DNA from: Mayfieldus profundus
GTDB taxonomy: Bacteria; Actinomycetota; Thermoleophilia; Solirubrobacterales; 70-9
Direction of reading: 5' to 3'
NCBI GenBank assembly: GCA_038040325.1
Contig: JBBPIM010000019.1
Location: 1-37,649, forward strand
DNA: 37,649 nucleotides
The position numbers and the translations under genes were made by a program. The notes under the pieces are model-generated. The model saw only the letters and a program-made list of their open reading frames with translations, did no database searches and was not told the origin of the DNA. The stretch's first letter is position 1. Every line of letters begins with the position of its first letter. Positions 29,570-37,594 of this stretch are shown piece by piece.

Positions 29570-29726
29570 ACGAACGGACGCGAAAAGCAAGCAGATCGGG
29601 GGATGGAGTACGAACGGCGGCGAAAGCAGGCCGATCGGGGGTCGAAGCACGAACGGCCTCGAAAACCAAGCAGGTCGATGTTGAGCTACGAACGGCCTCG
29701 AAAACCAAGCAGGTCGTGGGACGCAG
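29570..29726. repeat. Four-unit 39-bp tandem repeat between mce and SCP2 genes
   Basis: The units are 29570-29609, 29610-29648, 29649-29687 and 29688-29726 (40, 39, 39 and 39 bases). Each begins ACGAACGG. The last two units are identical over their first 29 bases (CGAACGGCCTCGAAAACC core and CAAGCAGGTCG). The first two are diverged. Only about 10 bases vary between unit cores, too little for CRISPR spacers. The array fills most of the 304-bp gap between the mce operon end (29814) and the SCP2 start (29509). The remaining 29727-29813 holds no gene I can see. Confidence 0.85.
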
Positions 29727-29813
29727 GTTGATCGGCGCAGCAAGCGCACTGAAACGTGCGTGAGCAAGACGATCAGCCGAGGACCGCGAGATGCGCCGGT
29801 TTGCAGAGGCCGC

Positions 29814-31241
29814 CTACGGGTCTGCGAAGACCTGAGGGGCTTGTCCGCCTCCGAAGGTGGAGGAGAACTTCGGAGCGACGAAGCAGGGAGCCCGGGCAAC
29901 GGTCGCGGCGGACTCGGGGATCGGTCCGCTGGGCTTGCAGTCGAAGTTGGGGAAGATGCCGCCGGCAGTCGCGGCTGGAGAGGTGAGCGCGAGCGGCTGC
30001 AGGTAGCCGTTGCCGCGGTTGGTGGACAGCCGGGTCGGGTTGAGCGTGAGGCTCTCCGTGCTGGTGTAGGAGAGCTGGCGCAGGGTGTGGCGCGGGGAGG
30101 GCTGGCCGGCGACCGGCGAGAGGGATCCGGCCAGCGCCGCCGGCGGCGAGGCCAGGAAGTCGCCGACGTTCGCGCTGTAGGCGTTGGTGTAGCGGACGAT
30201 CGGGTTGAGGTTGGCCAGGAACGGGTCCAGCGCGGCCAGCACCGGGCGCAGCTCGCGCAGCAGCTTGCGCAGCGCCGGCAGGCCGGTCTTCGACGCGGTG
30301 ACCAGCGGCCCGAGGTCGATGAACAGCCGCTTGAGGTGCGGCGAGAGCTTGCGGATCGAGTTGAGCGTCGGGCTGAGGTCGTCGGCGACCGGCTTTAGGT
30401 CGGTGACCAGAGGCTGGGTGTTGTCGGCGAAGTCGGCCAGGCGGTTGAGCGTGAGGCGGGTCTCCTCGTTAAAGGTGGGGAATATGCGGATCGCCTCGGC
30501 CAGCGCCGCGTCGCGCGAGGCAAGCGCCCCGAAGGTCGCGTTGGAGCCGGTGATCGCGCCCGCCAGCTCCGCGTCGCGGGCGCTCAGCGACTCAAAGACC
30601 TGGCCGGTATCGCGCACCAGGCCCTGCAGCGAGCGCTGCTGGCGGCGCAGGATCGTGAGGACCGCCGTGGCGTCGGTGGTGAACGGCCCGAGGTTGCCGA
30701 AGGCGTCGTTCAGGTCGAGGCCGCGGCCCTCGACGGCCACGCCGGAGTTCTGCATCCAGATCTGGAACGCCTTGCGGGTCTTCGGGTCCAGCGCCTGGAA
30801 TATCTCGTCGATCTGGGTCGACTCCTGTACCTGCCCAGGCCCGAGCTGCCCGCCGTCGGGCAAGGGCTCGGCCTCGTCGGTGCCGCTGGTCAGCTCGATG
30901 AAGGTCTCGCCCAGCAGCGTCTTCTGGCGCAGGATCGCCCTCGCGTCGGAGGGGATCGGTCCGTACTTGGGGTCGAGCTCGATCGTCATCCGCGTGGCAT
31001 TGCCCTGCGGGGGAAGCGACAGCTCCTTCACCTTGCCCACCGTGACCCCGCCGATCCGCACGTCGGCTTCCTTGGAGACCGTGGTCGCCTCCGTGAAGTC
31101 GGCGGTGAAGCGGTAGCTGTTCGCCTTGAAGGGGGTGGGCCCGCCGAAGGTGATCCAGAGGAACAGCAGCAGCGCGAAGCAGGACAGCGCAAAGCCGACC
31201 GCAACGAGGATTTTTGCTACCGATGGTGCCTGTTTCTGCAT
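29814..31241 (-). CDS. MCE family protein, last of the operon
   Basis: The 475-residue protein has an N-terminal membrane helix (about 9-33: KILVAVGFALSCFALLLFLWITFG), the MCE domain at about 42-125 (YRFTADFTEATTVSKEADVRIGGVTVGKVKEL, then ARAILRQKTLLGETFIELTSG) and a long helical region with LNRLADFADNTQPLVTDL. The C-terminus has two cysteines in PNFDCKPSG and RAPCFVAPKF. Mce proteins form a periplasmic-facing hexamer or tube that carries lipids to an ABC permease. Its ATG is 14 bases after the previous stop, with a weak AGAGAC site. It ends the operon. Confidence 0.93.
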   Translation of the reverse strand: MQKQAPSVAKILVAVGFALSCFALLLFLWITFGGPTPFKANSYRFTADFTEATTVSKEADVRIGGVTVGKVKELSLPPQGNATRMTIELDPKYGPIPSDARAILRQKTLLGETFIELTSGTDEAEPLPDGGQLGPGQVQESTQIDEIFQALDPKTRKAFQIWMQNSGVAVEGRGLDLNDAFGNLGPFTTDATAVLTILRRQQRSLQGLVRDTGQVFESLSARDAELAGAITGSNATFGALASRDAALAEAIRIFPTFNEETRLTLNRLADFADNTQPLVTDLKPVADDLSPTLNSIRKLSPHLKRLFIDLGPLVTASKTGLPALRKLLRELRPVLAALDPFLANLNPIVRYTNAYSANVGDFLASPPAALAGSLSPVAGQPSPRHTLRQLSYTSTESLTLNPTRLSTNRGNGYLQPLALTSPAATAGGIFPNFDCKPSGPIPESAATVARAPCFVAPKFSSTFGGGQAPQVFADP

Positions 31242-31255
31242 GAGCTAGGTCTCTT

Positions 31256-32587
31256 CTACGGGCAAGCTGGGGTCCCCAGGCCCGGGATGATTACTGGTCC
31301 GAACAGCTGCGTGAATGGGGTCGAGATCGGTTCAAGGGGGCTGGAGGCAAGGAGGCTGGACATCGACTGGCACGTGGCCGTGAGATAGATGCGCCTGTAG
31401 AGGCCGTTTGCGTCGGCGGACTGGAAGACGCTGTCGCTGTTGTGGCCGAGCCAGGCCAGCCAGTACAGGAAGCCCTCGTTGCGGTTGGCGGAGCCGGGCG
31501 GGTTGGCGCCGCCGGGGTTGTAGGCGACCATGTTGCCAAGCCGGTTTATCTCGACGCCGATGTCGGTGAGGCGCGGGGTGGCGCGCGCGAGCCGCCTCGC
31601 CGCCGGCTTGAGGTCCTGGACCGGCTCGCGTGCCGCGCGCACCAGCGGCCGGATCTGGTCGCGGATGATCGGCGCGGTCTGGGCGACGCTCTTGACCGAG
31701 GCGTTGACGCGGGGCAGGCCGCGTGCGAACGGACGCAGGTGGTTGAAGGTCGGACCGAGGACCTTGGCAAAGCCGTTGACCTTGGTGAGGCTGCGGCGCG
31801 CAGTGGTCAGCGTCCCGGGCAGCAGCGCCACCGCCCGCTGCACGTTGAGGTCCTGCTCGGCGATCGCCCCCAGCGCCGCGTTGGAGGAGTCGATCAGCTG
31901 GGCAACGTCATCGTCGTGCTTGCCGATCGTCCCGGTCAGCACCCTGAGGTTGTGGATCAGGTTGGCGAGGTTGGTGCGCCGCTTCCCGACCAGGGTGTTG
32001 AGCTTGGCGAGCTGGCGGTTGATCGGCCCCAGGCTTCCCAGCACCTCGCCGAGATCCTTGGCGCGGCCCTTCAGGCCCTGGCCGCCGCCCACGATCAGCA
32101 TCCGCAGGTAGGCCTGGGTGTCGGCGTCGAGCGCCTCGAGGATCTGGTCGAGGTTGATCTGCGGCTCGGTGTTGGAGATCGGCAGCGTGTCGCCCTCGTC
32201 GAACTCGCCGGCCGCGCGGGTACCGGGGTCGAGCTCGATGAAGACGTCCTGCAGGCCGGTCCGCGGCCGCACCACCGCCGTCGCGTTTCGGTAGATCGGC
32301 AGGAACTGGCGCTCGATGTCCATCGTCACGACCGCCTTGCCGTCCTTAAGCTCGACCTTGGAGAGGTCGCCGATCTTCACCCCGGCCACGACCACCGTCT
32401 GACCCTGCCCTGGGGTGACCGCCTGCGCGCTGGTGAACTCGGCCTTCAGCTCGAACGGCTTCTCCTCCAGCACGGGGATTCGCAGCCGCTGCTCCTGCAG
32501 CAGGATGTAGGTGGCGACCAGGGCGACGGCGGTCAGCCCGGCCACGGCGATGAAGTCACGCAGGTGCTTGCGTATCGCGGTTGCCAT
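31256..32587 (-). CDS. MCE family protein
   Basis: The 443-residue protein has a membrane helix at about 12-29 (FIAVAGLTAVALVATYIL), the MCE domain at about 45-130 (ELKAEFTSAQAVTPGQGQTVVVAGVKIGDLSKVEL, NATAVVRPRTGLQDVFIELDPG) and an alpha-helical tube part with many Leu/Arg and Asn repeats (QLAKLNTLVGKRRTNLANLIHNLR). The TAG of the previous gene is followed directly by this ATG, so translation is coupled. Two C-terminal cysteines are present (TATCQSM and GTPACP). It acts with the neighbouring MCE proteins as a lipid-binding subunit. Confidence 0.92.
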   Translation of the reverse strand: MATAIRKHLRDFIAVAGLTAVALVATYILLQEQRLRIPVLEEKPFELKAEFTSAQAVTPGQGQTVVVAGVKIGDLSKVELKDGKAVVTMDIERQFLPIYRNATAVVRPRTGLQDVFIELDPGTRAAGEFDEGDTLPISNTEPQINLDQILEALDADTQAYLRMLIVGGGQGLKGRAKDLGEVLGSLGPINRQLAKLNTLVGKRRTNLANLIHNLRVLTGTIGKHDDDVAQLIDSSNAALGAIAEQDLNVQRAVALLPGTLTTARRSLTKVNGFAKVLGPTFNHLRPFARGLPRVNASVKSVAQTAPIIRDQIRPLVRAAREPVQDLKPAARRLARATPRLTDIGVEINRLGNMVAYNPGGANPPGSANRNEGFLYWLAWLGHNSDSVFQSADANGLYRRIYLTATCQSMSSLLASSPLEPISTPFTQLFGPVIIPGLGTPACP

Positions 32588-34285
32588 CTACTTGCCTCCC
32601 CCGGTCAGCGCCTTGATCGCCTTCTGGTAGAGAGGCATGTCCTCGCGCACGTACTCGCGGAGGCGCTGGGACGCCTCGGACATCAGCGCGTTGCCACGGC
32701 TGTCGTTGCCGAGGGCCTGGTACTGCTGGGCGGCGAGGAGATCCGTGTAGATGTCCGCATACTTGCGGCTCAGGCCGGCGACGTCGCCGGCGGGCCCACC
32801 GCTCGCCGAGCCTCCGCCACCCCCGCTGCGGAACTGCAGCGGGGGCGCGCCGGGGCCGCCGCTGCGCAGGTCGGGCGGCTCCTGGTTCTCGCAGGGGACC
32901 GCCGGCTGGAAGTTCGGCTTGGCCGAAGACTGGAGGGACGGCTCGGCGCCGAGGATCGCGAAGTTGGTGGTGCCGACCAGGGTCTCGCCCACGCCCGGCA
33001 CGGTGCCTGCGGGCTGGATGATCGTGTTGGGAGGAGCGAGCAGGCCGCTGAGGGTATTCACGCCGCCGCCGGCGCCGACGCGGATGTACTGGCCGTTGGC
33101 GTCACCGGAGCGGCTCTCGCCGGCGATGCCGGTGAGGCCGTATCCGGCCTCCTCGTGCACCTTGCCGATGGCGCTCTCCCCGTCGGAGGAGACGACCGTG
33201 TCGTTGCTCCAGGGGATGACGACCTGGTTGAAGCAGGAGGCCAGGGCCCGCGCCTGCTCCATGAACGGCCGCTGCCGGCGAGTGAGCTTGGCCAGCTGCG
33301 GCACGGTCGGCCGCAGGTCCTTGGTTAGGCCGCGCAGCTCCTTGCGGGAAACCAGCTGGCGCAGCTGGGCGATGAACGGGGTTGCGGCGTCGATCGCGGC
33401 GGGCGCGGTGCGGGTACCCGGCAGCGCCTCCCGCGCGAACGCGCGCACGAACGGGAACGAGGCGTTGAGGTTCGCGAAGGTGGGCTGTGCGACGCGCAGC
33501 ACGGCCGGAAGCTCGTGGATCGCGTCCCCCAGCGCCTGGTCCTCGGCGGCGAACGACCCGGTCACGATGCGCAGGTTGGTGACCAGGTCCTTGAGCTGCT
33601 CCTTGTTCTTGTCGAGCGCGCGGGCGACGATGTCGAAGTTGCGAACCAGGCGCGAGAGGTCGTGGGCTTCGGTGCCGAGGAACGCCTCGTTGACCAGCGC
33701 GGTGTTCTTGTACGCGGGTCCACCGCTCAGATAGATCTCGCGGAAGCCCTCGGCGCCGCCGTACTTCTGGAAGGCGTCGCCCAGCTCGCGCAGCAGCAGC
33801 TGCAGGTTGCCGCGCACATCCGCCTGCAGCGTGGTCAGGACCTGGTCGAGCTGCACCGAGTTGGAGGTCTGCTGGATCGGGATCGTCGCGCCGTCCTTAA
33901 GCTCGGGCGCCGAGGGGCTGCCCGGACGGGTGTCCACGAACAGGTTGCCCTCCAGGAACAGACGCGGGCGAAGCTGCATGCGGGCGTCGGTGTGGATCGG
34001 GCGCCCAGCGTCGGTGATCAACATCGTCACCAGCGCCGCGGGCGAGCCCTCCGACAGCGCCTTCACCTCCTTGACCTCGCCGACGTTGACGCCGGCGATC
34101 CGCACCGGGCTCTTGACGCGGAGGTTCTGGGCGCTCTTGAACACGGCCTTGACCTCGTAGCCCTGCGAAACGAAGGGAAGCCGCTTGGTGAAGGCGAGGT
34201 AGAGGCCGAAGATCACCAGCCCGATCGCGATCACCCCGATCGCCCAGTTGGGCATGCTGCGTCCGCCTGTCGTTGCGCGGGTCAT
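32588..34285 (-). CDS. MCE family protein
   Basis: The 565-residue protein has a membrane helix at about 13-32 (NWAIGVIAIGLVIFGLYLAF), the MCE domain at about 42-130 (YEVKAVFKSAQNLRVKSPVRIAGVNVGEVKEVKAL, MQLRPRLFLEGNLFVDTRPG) and a long helical part. A Gly/Ser/Pro-rich linker (FRSGGGGGSASGGPAGD) at about 490-506 is followed by a charged helical end (KYADIYTDLLAAQQYQALGND). ATG 34285 overlaps the stop of the upstream MCE gene by 4 bp (ATGA); a second start codon at residue 11 is possible. Same operon. Confidence 0.92.
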   Translation of the reverse strand: MTRATTGGRSMPNWAIGVIAIGLVIFGLYLAFTKRLPFVSQGYEVKAVFKSAQNLRVKSPVRIAGVNVGEVKEVKALSEGSPAALVTMLITDAGRPIHTDARMQLRPRLFLEGNLFVDTRPGSPSAPELKDGATIPIQQTSNSVQLDQVLTTLQADVRGNLQLLLRELGDAFQKYGGAEGFREIYLSGGPAYKNTALVNEAFLGTEAHDLSRLVRNFDIVARALDKNKEQLKDLVTNLRIVTGSFAAEDQALGDAIHELPAVLRVAQPTFANLNASFPFVRAFAREALPGTRTAPAAIDAATPFIAQLRQLVSRKELRGLTKDLRPTVPQLAKLTRRQRPFMEQARALASCFNQVVIPWSNDTVVSSDGESAIGKVHEEAGYGLTGIAGESRSGDANGQYIRVGAGGGVNTLSGLLAPPNTIIQPAGTVPGVGETLVGTTNFAILGAEPSLQSSAKPNFQPAVPCENQEPPDLRSGGPGAPPLQFRSGGGGGSASGGPAGDVAGLSRKYADIYTDLLAAQQYQALGNDSRGNALMSEASQRLREYVREDMPLYQKAIKALTGGGK

Positions 34286-35841
34286 CCTCCGGTCAGCTCC
34301 TCGATCGGGACGGGCTGGAGGCTCTTGCTCGGCAGCTTGCTGCGGCCGTGGAAGGTCGGGCCGCGCAGTCCGGGCAGGTTCCGCACCGCGATCGCCGGCG
34401 TGTCGGCCTGCTGGCCGGGGGCGAGCAGCTGGCCCAGCGCATAGCCCGCCTGGGCCGACTGGCAGTCGGCCTTGCCGGTGCTGGCGTCGATGGCCGGCCC
34501 GTAGACCGTTCCGTGCAGGATCGGGAACTCATGCGGCTGGAACTCCCTGTTGTTCGGGTTGCTCGGCGCGGCGGCCGCCTTGCCGTTGGCGGAGAGCCCG
34601 CTGTAGCCACCGATCGGCGTCTCGGCAGCCTCGGGCGGGTTGCTCCCCGAGGGCACGCCGATGATCGACACCCGCTGGGTGAAGCCGGTCGAGCCGTCGG
34701 GCTGGGTGAGGTGCTCGGGCAGGTAGGTGAACCAGTAGTTCCAGTAGTTGCACACGGTCTGAACCGGGGCGATGGCCTTGGCTGCCGGCGCCGCCTGACG
34801 GAACGTCTCGCGCAGGCGCAGCAGCGTCGTCTTGGTCTGCGGCTGCTTGACCAGCTTCTCCAGCTCGGTGAAGACGCGGCCGAGCTCGGCGTTGATCGGC
34901 GGCGTGCGGGCCAGCAGCGGCGCCCCGACCGCGAGCGCGTCGTTGAACGTCGGCAGGGCGACCCGCAGGTCGGCGACGCCGGGACGCAGTCTCGCCGAGA
35001 GGTCGGTGAAGTCGCGCAGGAACGGTGTCTGGTGGCGCAGCGCCACCGTGCCCTGCTCCAGCGTCGGCACGCCGGTCGAGATGGTGTCCTTGAGCGCCTG
35101 GGTGTCCGCTGAGAGCGCGCCGAAGGTGATCGCCATGTTGGTGAACAGCTCGGCCTGTTGCTCGGCGACCGGGGCCACGACCTGGGCGGTGCGCGCCAGG
35201 GCCGGGAAGAAGCGCTTAAGCCGGGTGTTGGGCGAGATCAGGATCCGCGCCACCGGCTTGAGATTGGTGAAGAGCGGGTCGAGGTTCTGGATCGCCTCGT
35301 TCAGCGAGGCACCCCGGGCCGCGAACGCGTTGCCGAAGCCCTCCAGGACGACCCGGCTCGCCTCTCGGGTCGGTGTGTCGAAGGTGTTGGCGATGTCGTC
35401 GAACTCGGTCTGCGAGGACGCCTGCGTGACCGGGATCGTGCCGCCCTGTGAAAGCGGCTCGCCGGTGCCGCGGATCAGCTCCAGGTACTTGAGGCCGAAC
35501 GACGACTTGTAGCGGACGCGTACCTGGGTGTCCTGGGGCAGCGGATCGACCGTTTTGTCGAGCTTTAGGTTGAGCTTGGCCGCCGCCTTGCCCGTCTCGT
35601 CGTTGGTGTCCGGCGTGATCGACTCGACCACCCCGACCCGGCTGCCGCCGATCCGCACCTCGTTGTTGGGCGCGAGGCGCGCGGCGTTCGGCAACACGAC
35701 CGAAACGCGGTAGACCGGCACGAACGGAAGCCCGTTGGAGGCGTTGTAGGCGAGGAACACGGCGACGATCACGATCAGTGTCGTGATCGCGCCGACCATG
35801 GTCGGCGAGGCCGCCAGGCTCTGGACCCGACCGCCGCGCAT
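34282..35841 (-). CDS. MCE family protein
   Basis: From ATG 35841 the protein has 519 residues; the reading frame continues upstream but is antisense-like. A membrane helix lies at about 14-33 (TMVGAITTLIVIVAVFLAY), the MCE domain at about 43-135 (YRVSVVLPNAARLAPNNEVRIGGSRVGVVESI, VRVRYKSSFGLKYLELIRGTG), followed by helical tube repeats. The NYWNYWFTYLPEHL segment near residue 375 is a conserved aromatic stretch of long MCE proteins. GGGAG, 12 bases before the ATG, can serve as Shine-Dalgarno, and it sits inside the 12-codon mini-ORF. Confidence 0.92.
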   Translation of the reverse strand: MRGGRVQSLAASPTMVGAITTLIVIVAVFLAYNASNGLPFVPVYRVSVVLPNAARLAPNNEVRIGGSRVGVVESITPDTNDETGKAAAKLNLKLDKTVDPLPQDTQVRVRYKSSFGLKYLELIRGTGEPLSQGGTIPVTQASSQTEFDDIANTFDTPTREASRVVLEGFGNAFAARGASLNEAIQNLDPLFTNLKPVARILISPNTRLKRFFPALARTAQVVAPVAEQQAELFTNMAITFGALSADTQALKDTISTGVPTLEQGTVALRHQTPFLRDFTDLSARLRPGVADLRVALPTFNDALAVGAPLLARTPPINAELGRVFTELEKLVKQPQTKTTLLRLRETFRQAAPAAKAIAPVQTVCNYWNYWFTYLPEHLTQPDGSTGFTQRVSIIGVPSGSNPPEAAETPIGGYSGLSANGKAAAAPSNPNNREFQPHEFPILHGTVYGPAIDASTGKADCQSAQAGYALGQLLAPGQQADTPAIAVRNLPGLRGPTFHGRSKLPSKSLQPVPIEELTGG

Positions 35842-35879
35842 CAGGCTCGCGCTCCCGTGTGTGTGGTGGTGGCGATCAT
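35841..35879 (-). CDS. 12-codon mini-ORF linking two MCE genes
   Basis: MIATTTHTGARA begins at an ATG overlapping the stop of the upstream MCE gene as TGATG (35881-35877) and ends with TGA overlapping the start of the next MCE gene, again TGATG (35843-35839). So one stop-start overlap leads into a tiny frame, which leads into the next. It carries the Shine-Dalgarno site of the next gene. The overlaps are seen directly. Whether ribosomes use it or pass over it is unknown. Confidence 0.25.
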   Translation of the reverse strand: MIATTTHTGARA

Positions 35880-37594
35880 CAGTTGCCGAACAGGAAATTG
35901 AGGAGGTCGTCGGTCGTGTGGTCGTCGCCCGAGCCGAGGCCGATGCCCTGGCCGAGCGCGCCCCCGCCCTGCTGGGAGTTGCCGCCGAGGTTGCCGAGCC
36001 CCAGCAGCCCGCCGAGACCCTGGCCGACATCGGGCAGGCCGGGGGCGCCGGGGACGACGTTGGGCAGGTCCTGCGGTTCGCCTGGGCCCTGACCGCCTTC
36101 GGGCGCCTGGCCCCGCGTCTCTCCGGGCGCACCGCCCTCCGGCTGAGCCCCGCCCTGCTCGTTGCGAGCCAGGCGCGGGCCGGCCGGGTTGCAGAGCGCG
36201 AGGTCGTCGGAACCCTGCGGGCAAACGCTCGGGTCGTAGGGCGGCAGGTTCAGGGGGTCGTTGATGTCGGGCTGAGTGGGGCCGAGCCAGGACACGCAGC
36301 GGTCGCGGTTCGAGGCGCTGGTGGTGGTACCGCCGCCGGCAGCGGGAACGTGCGGCTCGGCGTTGAACTCGCCGCAGGGCCCGACCTCGAACTCGAAGAG
36401 GATGAAGTGCAGCAGGTGGCCGATCTGGTCGAACTGGTTGACCGCCAGCGTCTGGTAGTAGACGTAGTTGAGGAGCCCTTCGAAGCCGGTGTAGCCGGTC
36501 GGCGCGGGACGGCCGGTCTCCTCCGCCGCGCGGGTGTTGGTCTCCACGTTGCGCTTCGGATCGTCGATGTCGACGAGGAGGTTGGCGATCTGGTCCGCCG
36601 CGGTGAACGACTTCTTCGAGGCCTGCCGCAGCGCGTCGATCTCGTCGGCACCGGCGGTCAGTGCGCGACGCCCCGGCACGGCGGCCTTGCCGAGCGACTC
36701 GATCGCCGGCTTTGAGGCGTCGTTGAAGGCGGGCAGGGTGACGGTGAGGCGGGCGAGCTGGCCGGATGCCGCATCGAGGTCGGTCAGCAACGGCGTCTGC
36801 TCGTCCGCCAGCTCGCCCAGCGCCTTCAGGCTCGGGCGCAGCTCGGCCAGGAAGCCCGGCAGCAGCTCGAAGTCGCGAGAAACGTCGGCACGGCGCTCGG
36901 CGGAGGCCTGGGCGGTGCGGTTGGCGTTCTGGATGAAGCGGACCACGTCCTGGCGGCGCTGGGTGAGACGGGCGATGATCCGATCGGAGTTGACGTTGAG
37001 GTCGCGGATCGTGCGGTTCTGGCGCCCCAGCACCTCCAACACCTGGCGCAGCGACCGCAGCGCCGGTGCCCCGCGGCGGATCGCGTCGTTGAGGTTCTCC
37101 GGGTTGCCCGCAAGGGCGGTGCCGAACTCGTTGAAGATCAGCGCGAAGCGCTCCTTGAACGGCTCCCGCAGGGTGTTCTGCACCAGGTCGTTCTGGACGG
37201 TGGTGAAGGTCTGGTCTCCGTACTTCTCGCTCTGCACGGGGATCAGGCCGTCGTCGGGCAGATCCGGCGTGTCGGGGTCGCCCGGCTGGCAGTCGACGAA
37301 GTACTCGGCGATCAGCGACTGGGGCTCGGCCGAGCAGCTCGCGTCCTCGTGGAAGGTGGAGAGCGGGCCGCTGATCTCGACCGTCACCACCGCGCGCTTG
37401 GCCTCGTTGACGTCGAGCTCCTTGACGGTGCCCGCCAAAACACCTGCCACCCGCACCTCGGAGCCGGTGACGATCCCGAACGCGTTGTCGAACTCGACGT
37501 TGTAGGTGTGCTTGTCGTCGGCGCCGGCGCTGGTCACCAGCACCGCGGCGGCGGTCACCAGCAGCATGCTCAGTGTGAAGCCGATCCGCCTCAT
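35879..37594 (-). CDS. MCE family protein with Gly/Pro/Gln-rich tail
   Basis: The 571-residue protein has a short hydrophobic start (FTLSMLLVTAAAVLVTSAGA, about 6-25), an MCE domain at about 29-115 (NVEFDNAFGIVTGSEVRVAGVLAGTVKEL), unusual in holding two cysteines (DASCSAEPQ and FVDCQPGDP), and a long helical part. NYVYYQTLAVNQFDQIGHLL precedes a cysteine-rich segment (GPCGEF, RDRCVSWLG, PSVCPQG, LALCNPAG). The last about 95 residues are rich in Gly, Pro, Gln and Leu (GLGGLLGLGNLGG) and end DDLLNFLFGN. The start codon overlaps the stop of the preceding MCE gene as ATGA (37594-37591). Confidence 0.92.
   Translation of the reverse strand: MRRIGFTLSMLLVTAAAVLVTSAGADDKHTYNVEFDNAFGIVTGSEVRVAGVLAGTVKELDVNEAKRAVVTVEISGPLSTFHEDASCSAEPQSLIAEYFVDCQPGDPDTPDLPDDGLIPVQSEKYGDQTFTTVQNDLVQNTLREPFKERFALIFNEFGTALAGNPENLNDAIRRGAPALRSLRQVLEVLGRQNRTIRDLNVNSDRIIARLTQRRQDVVRFIQNANRTAQASAERRADVSRDFELLPGFLAELRPSLKALGELADEQTPLLTDLDAASGQLARLTVTLPAFNDASKPAIESLGKAAVPGRRALTAGADEIDALRQASKKSFTAADQIANLLVDIDDPKRNVETNTRAAEETGRPAPTGYTGFEGLLNYVYYQTLAVNQFDQIGHLLHFILFEFEVGPCGEFNAEPHVPAAGGGTTTSASNRDRCVSWLGPTQPDINDPLNLPPYDPSVCPQGSDDLALCNPAGPRLARNEQGGAQPEGGAPGETRGQAPEGGQGPGEPQDLPNVVPGAPGLPDVGQGLGGLLGLGNLGGNSQQGGGALGQGIGLGSGDDHTTDDLLNFLFGN

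Noticed and set aside
29570..29726. CRISPR array
   Set aside because: Repeat cores are separated by only about 10 bases, and the first two cores are strongly diverged; no cas gene is present.
29493..29763. Small protein made of 13-residue repeats on either strand
   Set aside because: The 39-bp unit keeps several frames open on both strands, and none has a start context; the reading frames are an effect of the repeat length.
31442..36715. Long plus-strand frames opposite the mce genes
   Set aside because: They have no domain I recognise and mirror the codon pattern of the MCE genes; they are shadows in GC-rich DNA.
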